Origin: Polytrichum commune
Lineage: Eukaryota; Streptophyta; Polytrichopsida; Polytrichales; Polytrichaceae
DNA: 64,000 nt
Assembly (NCBI GenBank): GCA_950295325.1
Contig: OX485806.1
Coordinates: 57,407,169-57,471,168 of the forward strand
Direction of reading: 5' to 3'
Shown: positions 46,001-58,436 of the stretch, piece after piece
Layout: every line of letters begins with the position of its first letter
Numbering within the stretch: the stretch's first letter is position 1
Program-made: the position numbers and the translations under genes
Notes under the pieces: generated by a model
The model's input: the letters and a program-made list of their open reading frames with translations, nothing else
Told to the model about the DNA's origin: nothing
The model's database searches: none

Positions 46001-49000
46001 CAAGGCCACACTAAGCCAACTTTCTAAGTTTTTAGAGGTTCTCAACTTCGTCTTGGATGCTTTGTCGGATCCGACAATGCCCTTTAGGCCTAACCTGAGA
46101 CCTCACAAACATCCACCCCTCAACCATATGGCCAGAAATTTGGATTATAAAGACCTAACTAAGGCCACATTTCAGGGTGCCCCTTACTCAGTTAGCCACA
46201 AAATCAAAACTTTGAGCATCATTAAAGACCTAACCAAGGCCACATCAAAGTCAGCCCCTACCTCAGATAGCCAGAAATCAACACTGTGTGTCGCGCACCT
46301 CTCCATAAGGAGTGCCCGAAACACCATGGGCACAAGGGGGACCCCGGAGTGACACCCGGGACTTGTGGCGCCATTGGTGAGAGGGCCCAAGTGATCCTAG
46401 TGTGGGTGAGGGCCCCGGGCGTTGGGAACGCCTCCCACCCACTGAGACTAGGAAGCATGAGGGTAAGGCCATGAGCTATGCGTAGCTCATAGCGTGGTGA
46501 TTCTAGAATGCTCAAGAACACCTCAATCGGAGGTGTGAGCTAGGAGTTATGGCCATTTGAGTGGGGCGCTGTCCCGGGACAGCGCCCTGGTGCAGCAGTG
46601 CCTGGGAGTGACTCCCGGGACTGCCAAGGTTCAAAGAGGCATAACGTCCTCATAACTTGCCGAAATGGGGCAAGTGAGGAGTCCATCGGCATCTATGTGA
46701 AGCGTGGATGGAGATGGAGGGGTTGGTGGTTAGCATCAGACATCATACAAGGAAGTTATGATGGTCTGAAGTTGCTGGGGGGTTCTAGGCCCAGCAGCTA
46801 AAGGAAAATGTCCACTTGGCCCCAACTCTTGGTAGAGAGACAAGAGGTTGGTTGACGGTGGGGTAGGGGCCCCGCGTGAAGTCCTAGAGGCTTATATGGG
46901 TGAGGTGGTGTGGCCTCACCCACCCGAGGCCGAACGGCAAGGCCTCCATGGGCATTGGCCCATTGTGAGGCCATAGTTGCCTAGTATGCTTCGGGTTGTT
47001 GTAGTGTTGCTCCGGCAACGCGATGATCAACATAGGATTGGACTTCCATGGATGGAAGTCCACATTGGGGAAATGGGTTACCGATTAAGGGGTGAGTCCC
47101 GAAAGCAAAGTAGGAGGGTTGGTTCCCTCCTATGAACTATTGGTCCGGGGTAAGAGGAGCTATCCATTAGCATGGCGGAATGCGAATGGTTAGCGCTCGT
47201 AACCTTTGCTAGAATTGAAAATTGGCAAGATTGTCAAGGGGGGCTAGCAAGGGTTGCGACACTGTGAGCCTAATTCAAGAACTAACTAAGGCCACATTTC
47301 AATCAGCCCTTTACACAGTTAGCCACAAAATCAACAATTTGACTGTTACTGAAGGCCACATTAAGGCCACATTTCAGTCAACCCACTAGTTCATATTGAC
47401 AAATTTCGAAGTTATTAGAGGTTGTGAAGTTGGTCGCGGATGCTTTGTCGGATCCGACAATGCCCTTTAGGCCCAACCTGAGACCTCACAAACATGCACC
47501 CCTCAACAATATGGCCAGAAATTTGGATTCCCAAGAACTAACTACTGCCACATTTCAGGCTGCCCCTTACTCAGTTAGCCACAAAATTAAAACTTTGAGC
47601 CTCATGAAAGACATAACCAAGGTCACATTAAACTCAGTTCCTTACTCAGTTAGCCACAAAATCAATATTTTGAGCCTAATTGAATGCCACATTAAGGCCA
47701 CATTTCAGTCAACCAACTAGTTCATAAAGCCAACTTTCTAAGTTTTTTAGAGGTTCTCAACTTGGTCTTGGATGCATTGTCGGATCCGACAATGCCCTTT
47801 AGGCCTAACCTGAGACCTCACAAACATGCACCCCTCAACCATATGGCCAGAAATTTAAATACTTAGTACATAACTAAGGCCACATTTTAGTTAGCCCCCT
47901 TAATCAGGTAACCACAAAATCAACATTTCAGAACTCATTAATGGCCACACTAAGGCTACATTTAAGTCAACCCACTAATTCATATAAACAAATTTCTAAG
48001 TTTTTAGAGGTTCTCAACTTTGTCTCTTATGCTTTGTCGGATCCGACAATGCCCTTTAGGCCCAACCTGAGACCTCACAAACATGCACCCCTCAACAATA
48101 TGGCCAGAAATTTGAATCCATAAGATCTAACCAAGGCCACATTAAAGTCAGCCCCTTGCTCAGTTAGCCAAAAATTCAACAATTTCAGACTTCATTAATG
48201 GCCATACTAAAGCTACATTAGAGGTTCTCAACTTGGTCTTAGATGCATTGTCGGATCCGACAATGACCTTTAGGCCTTACCTGAGACCTCACAAACATGC
48301 ACCCCTCAACTATATGGCCAGAAATTTGGATTATAAAGACCACACTAAGGCCACATTAAAGTCAGCCCCCTTCATCAGTTAGCCACAAATTAAACATTTC
48401 AGACCTCATTAATGGCCACACTAAGGCTACATTTAAGTCAACCCCCTAGTTCATATAGCCAAATTTCTAAGTTTTTAGAGGTTCTCAACTTGGTCTTGGA
48501 TGCTTTGTCGGATCCGACAATGCCCTTTAGGCCTTACCTGAGACCTCACAAACATGCACCCCTCAATCATATGGCTAGAAATTTGAATCCCTAAGAACTA
48601 ACTAATGCCTCATTTCAGTCAGCCCCCTTCCTCAGTTAGCCACAAAATCAACACTTTGAGCCTCATTAAAGACCTAACTAAGCCACATCAAAGTCAGCCC
48701 CTTACTCAGTTAGCCACAAAATCAATATTCTGAGACTCATTCAAGACCACATTAAGGCCATAATTAAGTGAACCCACTAGTTCATATAGCCATTTTCTAA
48801 GTTTTTAGAGGTTCTCAACTTTGTCTCTTATGCTTTGTCGGATCCGACAATGCCCTTTAGGCCCAACCTGAGACCTCACAAACATGCACCCCTCAACAAT
48901 ATGGCAAGAATTTTGGATTCCCAAGAACTAACTACTGCCACATTTCAGGCTGCCCCTTACTCAGTTAGCCACAAAATCAATATTGCAGACCTCATTAATG

Positions 49001-52000
49001 GCCACACTAAGGCTACATTTAAGTCAACCCACTAATTCATATAGCCAAATTTCCAAGTTTTTATAGGTTCTGAAGTTGGTCTCGGATGGTTTATTGGATC
49101 CGACAATGCCCTTTAGGCCCAACCTGAGACCTCACAAACATGCACCCCTCAACCATATGGACAAAAATTTGTATACTTAGTACCTAAATAAGCTACATCT
49201 TAGTCGCCAACTAGCTCACGACGAGCTCTAAAAGGAATAGATTAAATGGTTTTAAATAAATGAGGAGAACAAATGATGTCTCAACTAACGTACCGAAAAA
49301 TTAAGCGCTTGACAATGTTGTCAGAGCCTTTGACATCCTTCCACCACGTCCCCTTTCCGTAGATATCTGAACCTGAAAAGTGACCTATGAACACCTTATC
49401 CCAAAGGTAGATCCACCACTTCTCCAAGTAATATGGCAATGAATCAACTTCGACATCTCCGTCAAGCCCACCCAATGCGTCAAGTATATCAGGTAACTCC
49501 TTGACCACTGCATCCTCAAGCTGTGGATAAATTCAAGGCCAAGATAAGAATCGGCATAGAATGAAGAGTTGATTGGTAAGTAAGGATAAGGAGGATAGAC
49601 GTACCCCTGCCCAGAACGCTGCTTTATTGAGCCAAGGTTTCAAGGTGTCCTCGCTTGCAGGACTTTTGGGGAACCGGATAGCTTCACGATTGAAATTTCC
49701 ACTGTTCCACCACTTTAGCCAACGGACTTTATACTATGGCTCCACAGCAGCTGTGGCAATGAGTTGCAATTTCTCCAATGTCATCTCAATCTTCTTAGAA
49801 TGGTGGCCGCTATAATGCCTAGTAACCTGAAACAAATGTCATCAAAAAAGAAGGCGGAGTAAATTTAATCATGAATTTACGAGAAAGTGCTGAAATGAAT
49901 GCGAGCAATACCGAAGGTATAATTCCGAAGGTTGGTGAGAACCTCTTCCAGGAAGTCTTTTCCAAGGGCCGGGTTTGCGATTGATTGTTGCTTGTTGAAC
50001 TTGTGTCCAAGTTCCTTTGTCGTCTTCTTTATCACAGCGTCCAATACTTCACCCAACCCGTTCCCCGACTGTTCCTCTGGAGGCACTTCCTCCTTGTATA
50101 TTTGGGTAGCCTCATCTACCGCATCGGCTATCTCTTGCTGAACATATATTCTAAATTGTTAGATCACGACTAAAAGTAATGAATGCGAAGTAGAGGGTTG
50201 AGAAATTTGGAGTGACTTACATTGAAAATGAAGGACACCATAAGATCCTGGGTCAGCGGGTACCAAGGGCTCTTGGGGCCTCTGCTCTTGCACGCTTGGA
50301 ATTGCTCCTCGGTCAATAAGGGCTGATAGTAGCTAAGATCATACGAACCGTATTTTTTAATGCGGTGTAGAGTGTGTACGAGGCTAGTTTTAATGTGCGC
50401 GGTTTGGTTAGCCCTGTTGCGGTAGAGACAAATGTCATTAAATGCAAATAAAAAATGAAGGAAACAACGATATGAAAAATTATCATACTTACTTATTGAT
50501 GTCGTGCATTGCGTTAAGGACGTCCCCACGCCCACCCGTTGTGTCCAAGATGACACATTCTGGGCAACCATGCTTCTCGTACGAGAGTGCATCGTCTTTG
50601 TGATCTGTTTCAATACACTCCTTCCAGGCTAACAAGCGATGGTTACCATCATACACAAAGAACATACATCCACTGAGGCTCATCAAGTCTTTATCCTTGC
50701 GCAAAAGAGACTCAAACTTATTATTTTCTGCATTCCATAGGTCTCCCCATTCACGCCTGTCTTTCGCTGAAATGAATCGATTATCTCCGGACTCATTTGT
50801 AGTAGACACATAAAAAGTGGCTGACCCAGCTCGGTATCCAAATTGAAATGCCGACATGAGCTTTGTAATGTTGCTGCGGAAGGTTGGGCGAACCAATGGC
50901 ATGTGAATCAACCTGCACAGGGGGATTCTCATGGAGGACTTTTCCACATGTAGGATTCTCATGCCCTCAACAACTGAAAAGCTATCTTTCTTTAAATTGT
51001 GGCGAATTCGATATTCCATTGCACGAACACCCACATCCGAATCTGCAAGTGAGCCGCAGAGTGGCATCCCGGGTGTCGGCGCCTCGCTACTACCTGGTGT
51101 AAGCCCAGTATTTTGATCACATGACAAGGGAGACCCTTGCTCCCTATGCTCCTCAACACTAAGGGATGACCCAGCGCCAATACGACCCCCAACATCCACA
51201 GACTCACGATCGGCATCCATCTCAACGATCTGCGGACAACCAATTTATTGAAAGAATGAAGAGCATTCAAATGAACCCAACTTACATTACAATCAACCCC
51301 CCAAAATCCTAAAAAATCAAACCTCATTCATGCCACAGTACTGTCAACCCCCTAGTTCAGATAGCCAGAATTCTACGCTTTTAAGGGTTCTTAAAGCTGT
51401 TTCGGAGGCAATGTCGGATCCGACATAGCCCTTAAAGCCTAACCTAACACCAAACAAATATGGACAACTATACCATATGGCCAGAAATTTGAATAGTTAG
51501 TACCTAACTATGCCCACATTTCAGTCAGCCCACTTATAGAGTTAGCCACGAACTCAACATTTTGAGCCTCACTTAGGACACACTAATGCCTCATCTCAGA
51601 CGCCCCCTAGTTCATATAGCCAAATTTCTAAGTTTTTAGAGGTTCTCAAATTGGTCTTGGATGCTTTGTCGGATCCGACAATACCATTTAGGCCTAAGCT
51701 GAGACTTAACAAACATGCACCCTCAACAGTATGGCCAGAAATTTGAAAACTTAGTACATAACTAAAACCACATTCAAGTCAGCCCCCTTACTCAGTTAGC
51801 CACAAAATCAATATTCTGATCCTTATTCCAGACAACATTCAGGCCACATTTAAGTGAACCCACTAGTTCATTTAGCCATTTTCTAACTTTATAGAGGTTC
51901 TCAACTTGGTCTCTTATGCCTTGTCGGATCCGACAATGCCCATTAGGCGTAACCTGAGACCTCACAAACATGCACCCATCAACTATATGGCCAGAAATTT

Positions 52001-53847
52001 GGATTATAAAGACCTAACTAAGGCCACATTAAAGTCAGCCCCCTTACTCAATTAGCCACAAAATCAACATTTCATACCTAAGTAATTGACACACTAAGGC
52101 TACATTTCAGTCAACCCCCTAGTTCATATAGCCAAATTTCCAAGTTTTTAGAGGTTCTCAACTTGGTCTTGGATGCTTTGTCGGATCCGACAATGCCCTA
52201 TAGGCCTTACCTGAGACCTCACAAACATGCACCCCTCAACCATATGGCCAGAAATTTGGATTATAAAGACCTAACTAAGGCCACATTAAAGTCAATTCAC
52301 TTATGGAATTAGCCACAAAATGAATTTTTCAGACCTCATTCAAGGCCACACTAAGCCAACTTTATAAGTTTTTAGAGGTTCTCAACTTGGTCTTGGATGC
52401 TTTGTCGGATCCGACAATGCCCTATAGGCCTTACCTGAGACCTCACAAACATGCACCCCTCAACCATATGGCCAGAAATTTGGATTATAAAGACCTAACT
52501 AAGGCCACATTAAAGTCAATTCACTTATGGAGTTAGCCACAAATTCGACAATTTCAGCCTCATTCAAAACCTAACTAAGGCCACATCAAAGTCAACCCCT
52601 ACTCAGTTACCCACATTCCAAGTATTGTGAGGTTCTCAGGCTGGTCTTGGATGCTTTGTCGGATCCGACAATGCCCTCTAGGCCTAACCTGTGGCCTCCC
52701 AAACATGCACCCCTCAACCACATGGCCAGAAATTTGAATCCCTAAGTACTAACTAAGGCCATTTCAGTCTGCCCCCTTACTCAGTTAGCATGAAAATGAA
52801 CACTTTGAGCCTCATTAAAGACCTAACTAAGCCACATCTAAGTCAGCCCCTTACTCAGTTATCCACAAAATCAACATCTCACACCTCATTCAATAACTAA
52901 CTAAGGCCACATTTAAGTCAACCCACTATTTCATGTAGCCAAATTTCTAAGTATTTAGAGGTTCTCAACTTGGTCTTCGATGCTTTGTCGGATCCGACAA
53001 TGCCCTTTAGGCCTTACCTGAGACCTCACAAACAAGCACCCCTCACTTCATATGATGACTACATAATTCATATAACCACAAAATAAACCTTTTTGACCTC
53101 ACCTGAGACCTCTCCACGAGGCGACCACTGCCCTCCCCTCGAATCCCTCCCCCTCTCCAAATTGAGGCTGCAACCTTGAACTCTGTGTTCACTCCTCGTA
53201 TTTGGAGGAATACCCTATTTTTGAGGTTTGTTGTAATGCGGGGAACGATGGTATGTTACTGTTGCGTCAGTCTTGTTCCCTTCCTCTTCCGAGTCATTGT
53301 GACCACCCTTTGCATTGTGAGTGCTTCCACATGCCCACACTTGCTGCCTTGTTTACCTCACGATTACTACCCCTAATTTCTAGTGCATATATATTAACAA
53401 TGTCTAGTGCCAAACTTGCAATGATACGACAAAGCATCGAAAATATCATTACTCGAATGCATAGGATAGTTTCCTCTCATGCCATAATGTTTCCTTTCAA
53501 GCCAACTATACACGGGACTCATAAAATTTAAATAAATTCAAACTAAATGTAATGTAAGCAGAGCATACCTTAATTTCTTCATTGTCCAAGGAGGTGTCTT
53601 CCTCTCCTAATGAGAATAACCTAATGGGAGCAACCTCCGCCTTTTCAAATGACTCAACATTTCGTTTTGAACGACTGTGATTAGCTTTTGTTGAATTATC
53701 CCCTTTTCTTCCCATGGTTGACCTCAATTTGTACAGGGTCACTACCTTATCTATAGTAGCGAACCTCTCCTTTCTCTCAATGCGCCTCTGTTTCTCATTA
53801 GTCTTCCTCTCTTCTCGATCTGCTCTCGCTCTTGACCGAGTGTTCAT
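40072..53847 (-). CDS. ParB-like / DNA methyltransferase-like gene, copy B
   Basis: Best preserved copy, about 1,200 residues, minus strand. Exons: 53847-53569, 51229-50493, 50413-50221, 50137-about 49912, 49826-49605, 49520-49294, 45042-43790, 40656-40449, 40351-40072. Exon 1 is basic (NTRSRARADREERK). The second exon holds the ParB-like domain: MRIPLCRLIHMPLVRP, FGYRAGSATFYVST, and FFVYDGNHRLLAWKE. Exons three to six are helical. The long 43790-45042 exon has a Lys/Arg then Pro-rich linker, then a beta-class methyltransferase: MADLVIADIPENL (motif IV place, DIPE instead of DPPY), DFADEILHDDGALLLFHPDD, TTNLFQVVLLVRATK, WRGPREKDVAFMSSL and VVVDVNAGIG, completed across an intron by GTCIHACRQLGRHVVALEED (motif I). 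Ends TGA. Two TAG codons (49734-49736, 44763-44765) lie in otherwise continuous frame. The border near 49912 is uncertain. Confidence 0.8.
40660..42522. repeat. family-3 minisatellite, third block, part 1
   Basis: About 75-bp units (GCCACATTTCAGTCAGCCCC, TTACTCAGTTAGCCACAAAA, TCAACACTTTGAGCCT) with longer segments bearing TCGGATCCGA palindromes at about 41654, 41909 and 42465. It lies in the intron that splits motif I of ParB-MTase B. Confidence 0.92.
42523..43519 (-). mobile_element. solo LTR with 5-bp duplication CCTCA
   Basis: 997 bp, reversed (TGTCGCAACCC to GTGCGCGACA), flanked by CCTCA at 42518-42522 and 43520-43524. It has the 24-bp perfect palindrome centred on TCCCGGGA and was used here as the uninterrupted reference for the copy split by element B. 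Confidence 0.92.
43520..43785. repeat. family-3 minisatellite, third block, part 2
   Basis: Continuation of the array after the LTR, ending beside the donor GTATGT (43789 on minus) of the exon that ends in VVVDVNAGIG. Confidence 0.85.
45110..46288. repeat. family-3 minisatellite, second block, part 1
   Basis: Same monomer and palindrome segments (TCGGATCCGACAATGCCCT near 45358, 45840, 46066). Lies in the intron between the 49294-49520 exon and the 43790-45042 exon of ParB-MTase B. Confidence 0.92.
46289..47261 (+). mobile_element. solo LTR with 5-bp duplication CTGTG
   Basis: 973 bp, TGTCGCGCACC to GGTTGCGACA, flanked by CTGTG at 46284-46288 and 47262-47266. Inserted in the family-3 array of ParB-MTase B. 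Confidence 0.92.
47262..49260. repeat. family-3 minisatellite, second block, part 2
   Basis: Array continues with palindromes TTGTCGGATCCGACAA near 47447, 47777, 48037, 48250, 48508 and 48838 and a mutated one near 49093. Spacer text ACCTGAGACCTCACAAACAT, GCACCCCTCAACCATATGG is strongly conserved between units. Confidence 0.92.
51300..53115. repeat. family-3 minisatellite, first block (intron 1, copy B)
   Basis: Seven palindromes (51414, 51667, 51922, 52179, 52404, 52660, 52987), each GTCGGATCCGAC or longer, in the same repeat text as the other two blocks. Fills most of intron 1 between exon 1 (53569-53847) and the ParB-domain exon (50493-51229). Confidence 0.92.
53116..53568. other. 5' part of intron 1, copy B
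   Basis: Unique intronic sequence between donor GTATGC (53568 on minus) and the array. No gene is recognised; frames here are short and unsupported. Confidence 0.4.
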
Positions 53848-54420
53848 CTCTAACCATGCTCAAGCATCTATGCGCCATCATTATGTTCCTATTGTTTTGG
53901 ATTTAGATAATTAACCTGCAGTTTCCTTATTTATTCCTTGGTTTATGCACACTCCATTCAAACACTAAAAAAGGCGCCACTATTGTCTATTCTACCTAAT
54001 CGGTGTCAGCTATATTGTTGTGATTAAGGGATGACTACTATTGTAGTACATCCTATTCATACATGACACTGGTTTTCTAGAATTTACATAAATAACTATT
54101 GATTATTAATTGATCTAGCGGGTTATCATATATTCGGACATTGCAGTCCACCCTAGGTGTATATAATACCCGATTACTTGTACTTGGCTGATATAATTTG
54201 GAGTATCGTGACCTACTTGCCGCTCTCTTTCAGACTCCTTGGTTTAGGGTGTTACACATTTAGAAGTATCATTCATGTTTTCCTTCATAGATCATCCGTC
54301 GTTTGGATCTTGTCCATCATCGTTGTCTTTGGCAATGCATTTCTAATATAAAGGTATCCCACTATGTCGAGAAACCTCTTTCATATTTCCGTCATCGTGC
54401 AAGTCCTCATTCCCCTCATC
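53848..54420. promoter_or_regulatory. divergent promoter region of element B
   Basis: AT-rich space between the ParB-MTase start (minus) and the transposase start (plus), the only place for both promoters. GTGTATATAATA at 54158-54169 is a TATA-like box facing the transposase, about 250 bp before its ATG. No minisatellite here, unlike element E. Confidence 0.4.
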
Positions 54421-57400
54421 ATGGCTCATGTGCCTGCTAACGGAGAAGTGCCCATGGCAATCCTCTATGCTGATGGACAGAGAGTCCCACTTACCTTTCG
54501 GATGGAGGACAGCGGTCTAGCTTACGTGACGTCCCAGCGTTTGAGTAGTCGGTTCGGTTTCAGAGAGGACACTATTAATGTTGAGGAGGATATATTTTTG
54601 ATGTTCTCACGTCAGAACTTACACACACCCTTGGTCGCATTTCGCATCGAGATGAGAACAATAACATGTTTTGGACTCTTCATCCAGGTAGTTACCGAGT
54701 CTATGGCCTCACTGAATCTCAGATGGCTGCTTCTACTGAGATCCTCACTCCTCGCTCTTCCTCTACCTGCACCATTCAAACTCCTATGCCACGTGATGAG
54801 AAGGTCAAGCTCGAGCCCGGTCTCGAGACGCCTATTGTAGAGAACTCTAGAGTAGAATCTGTAATTACGCTTTCTTCCGATGACGAGGTCAGTCCCACCA
54901 AGCCCCCGCCTCAGGTTATAGTTGGTGGGGACCCTCCTAAAGTATATCCTTTGTCGCAAGATACTGTTAGCATAGTACCATTTCTTAAAAAACTTGCAGG
55001 AATGCCTGGGAGAAAAAACATTCTTAAAAAATTAGACTACTCGGTGATTAGACACGAGAGGGTAGACTACCTTCCTGCTGTGTTTGATGGTGCGGTTATA
55101 TTTGAGTTGCCACCCACTGGTCACACGGCCGCACGGTCACAGGCCAAATCAATGCAGGGAATGGACAAGCGATACGACGGCCATGTATGGACGAAGACCA
55201 TCACCACCAACATCACAAACGAATTTGGTTTGTCCTTCCGTTCTTCCGCATGCGTTGGACACCTGCGTTGCAACAACAAGGAGTGCGAATATTTGATCCG
55301 CCGACCTCGCATTTTCCAAGTCAACGAAACAGAGTTTGAAGGTTGTACCTTCCAAGCCTTTGTAGTGGATCGAGCACCCCCCCTGACTCTACGCTTGTTT
55401 GCAAGGTATGTAAAGAGCCCCCAACATGTATTGCTACATGTGGGGCGAAAATTTATTATGTTGCTGGCAAAAACAATCACACAAGAGCGTGCATCCACAT
55501 TGGAACTCACGATCACCCTGTCAAGGTGGGCGACTACAGAGACACTAAGGCTGAGATCAGTGGCCTAATTGAAGAACAGATCGAGAAGACTCCCCAGGCT
55601 ACCAAGAGTGCAGTGGTGCTGGAGGCTAGCAAAGTTCTAATTGGCAATTATCTTCTTCAACCTGATGATGTGCCACCAAAGAAGCTTAGTCTAGAGGAAC
55701 TTGTTCCTGTACTTGACCGATGCAAGGACATGGCTTCCCCGAACATCCGCAACAAGGTCATGAGTTTCCGTTTCCTCAGAAGGTATGGTGTCATGGACTC
55801 TATCACCAAACTTCGCGGAATCAGTTTATGGGCCATTGTTCAGGAGAACAAATTCCTTGGTCAAGGGGCTGATCTTGATAAGGTTTTTGTCTTCAAGATG
55901 TCGGAAGTTGGGCCTGGTAGTGGGGTAGACTTGGTCAAGCGTATGCAGCCCGACGAAGATCTGGAGAATGCTTGGATGATGTTCGACCATGTGAAACGGG
56001 TTAGACAATGGACCACAATGGCATGCCACGTGTATGACTCCATGTATTGTCGTGTCATGACCATTGCAAGCTGTGACATGCAATCGGAGGACTGTGATGC
56101 CCAGATCGTTTTCTGGAAGAATCTCAATGCTGTGATGGAGAGGAATGGTGTTGTCCATACCAACTTCAAGGGTTTCATGGCCGACAGCGCCCAGGCCAAT
56201 TGGAATGAAGTTCGGGTCATATATGGCAACGGGAAGAAGGAGGACCGCATGGATGACCGGGAGAGAACCTGTCAATTTCACTGGACCCAGTCTATGGTTA
56301 AGTATACCGAGAAGTACATTCCCGAAGAATTCAAGGAGCAGCACAAGAAGATGTGCCACCAGTATAGGACGGCGAGGACCATGGACGAAGCAGAGAGTAT
56401 GTACCACGGGCTACATGCATGGTGGGTATCTGCCGGGGCAGTGACAGAGAAGGCCCTAAACAAACTAGAGCTCTGGCTTGCATTCTGGCACTACCGTTAT
56501 CGCCAATGGGGAGGCTTCATGACCGGGGTATGTTTTCCCAATACATTTCATTTTATTTTCATTCTTTTCAATGTGCTCTTATCTCAAACAACTCTTCTGT
56601 AATCTCTAATTGCTTCCAAAAATTTTATCGCAGAAATTTACAGAAGAAGAACTAGCAGAAATGCCTTCATGTAATCTCGCTGAATCAATACACAACAAGT
56701 GGCTTCAAGCCTCTGGGAACAACGGCGGCGACCTCTACGTTGCTACAGTTGACGACTTCGTTCGAGGCTTCCTACAAGTTGTCAATTACACCAGTTCCTC
56801 AAAGGTGACGTGGGCAAAACATGCCCTACAAAGAAAGAGCTGAAACTAAGGATGGCAGAGCGTAGGGCGAAGCAAACAGGTAATCCTTTAGTGCTTGAAG
56901 ACCCCATGATGGACATGCCTGGAGCAGATGAATTTTGTACCCGTATTCCTGGCATGGCTGGAGAAGAGGTATTCGGGTCCTCGAAGCGGAAGGCATATCT
57001 GCCTCTTGGAGCTGAAGAGGAGTCTCATCGGTCTGACAAGGTTAACTTCTCACATCCAAGAGGTTCAGGACGTGCTGTGAGGGCTCATCCTGTGCAGATG
57101 CCCATCATTCTTCAAGATACTGAAGATGATACGATCGTCCAAGATATTCATCATGAGCCTGAGCCTGAGAACATCCCTGCGTCCTCGCCGAACGAGGGGG
57201 GATCCGTCATGTCAGTGTTGTTGAAGAGACAAAGGTTGACGTCAAGGAGTGGCACATATCAAGACTCCCCAAGACCTCGGCGAAGTGCTGCTGGGCCCAG
57301 AGAGCTGTCACGAAGAAGAAGTGTACTGAGAGAATTGTGAGAGGCGCCAATTTCACCGCCGCGCCTACCTACACCGGAGTTTGGACTAATATACGCAGGA

Positions 57401-58119
57401 ACTAATCTGAGAGGACAAAATTCTTCTTCTGCTCCAATGACATTGACCGGTGCGTGAAGGGTACAAGGCGCAAATGGGTTGCTCAGCACTCAGCATACCA
57501 TGAAATGCCGCCGATTCCAGACGTTTGGCCGGTGAAGCTAGGCAAAAACCTCAAGCCTACTGAAATTCTTGCCCTTGAAGCGGCTGGATTCCAGCTCCCG
57601 TTGAAAAAGCCGGTCTCTCCAAGACGTTTGTTCTCTTCTGCTCCGCCGCCTGCAAATCTGAGCGCGGTACCCGTTCCTGCAGAACCAGACCGCTATCCTG
57701 GCAAGAGAGACGACAAGATTGTGAAACGCACTGCCACTCGCCCAAATCCCCCGCAACGACTCTCCATGGCCTCCTCCGACTCTTTGAAAGCTTGCATCCG
57801 TTCCATCAATATGATACCTCATCCAGGACATGGTTGCATTATCGGGTTGGATTCGGGTGTTTCTCCTACCATCACACAGTATCAGGTCACCATCAGTTCT
57901 TTCGTAGGTTGCACTTGCCCTGCATTCAAGAAGACGATGACCAAGTTCCGAGGGAAGACCCAATTCTCTTATTGCAAGCATGTGTATTTCATATTTTTGA
58001 AGGTTTGCAACCGTCATCCCGAGGCCGACCTTTTCATTCACGCGCCTACCTTTAGCTTCAACGAGGTCAAGCTAGTCCTAGAAAGCGGACTCTTGACTCA
58101 CCCTTTGGCTAAAAACTAG
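54421..58119 (+). pseudogene. MULE-like transposase with SWIM finger, copy B
   Basis: Two exons, 54421-about 56527 and 56634-58119. The N-terminus has a beta-rich module (YADGQRVPLTFRMEDSGLAY, FWTLHPGSYRVYGL) not seen in copies A and E. Then ESVITLSSDDE, a SUMO-interacting-type motif; GMPGRKNILKKLDYS; zinc region 1 (SSACVGHLRCNNKECEYL); zinc region 2 (CKVCKEPPTC to ACIHIGTHDHPV); DDE core with VYDSMYCRVMTIASCD, FMADSAQANWNEV, CQFHWTQS; then MPSCNLAESIHNKW with the last acidic residue; CCWAQRAVTKKKC; and a SWIM finger CTCPAF...YCKH near 57910-57980. Broken by single-base shifts near 54655, 55370, 56790 and 57235 and a TAA near 57402. It has TGG where copies A and E have the shared TAG. Ends TAG at 58117. 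Confidence 0.88.
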
Positions 58120-58436
58120 GAGGCAACCTACAAACATCCTAGATTCTTTTCAATGGACGGTGTCCATTCAAAATTCCCTTGTCATTACATGTACTTAGTC
58201 AGCAAGACAATATTCATAATATATTTTTCAATAAAAAGTGTTTTGTCATTCATACTATATAGACTATGCACGGCTACCTAAACCCTTACTAGCAGCTTAG
58301 GCAGAAAATATATATTTACAAGATTGCCTAAATTTTCTGGAAATACATTCAAGCATCAACAATTTAAGATACATGACGTTTCTCTTCGGCCTCTAGCGCA
58401 TTCAAGTGACTCTTCATCTGTAGCTCTACTCCGCAT
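58120..58436. other. 3' spacer between convergent genes, element B
   Basis: AT-rich 3' flank of the transposase with an AATAAAA signal near 58231. No gene is recognised. Confidence 0.4.

Noticed and set aside
40660-53115. CRISPR-like look of the regular arrays
   Set aside because: Units are near-identical throughout with no unique spacers, no cas genes, and they sit in eukaryotic introns; they are minisatellites.
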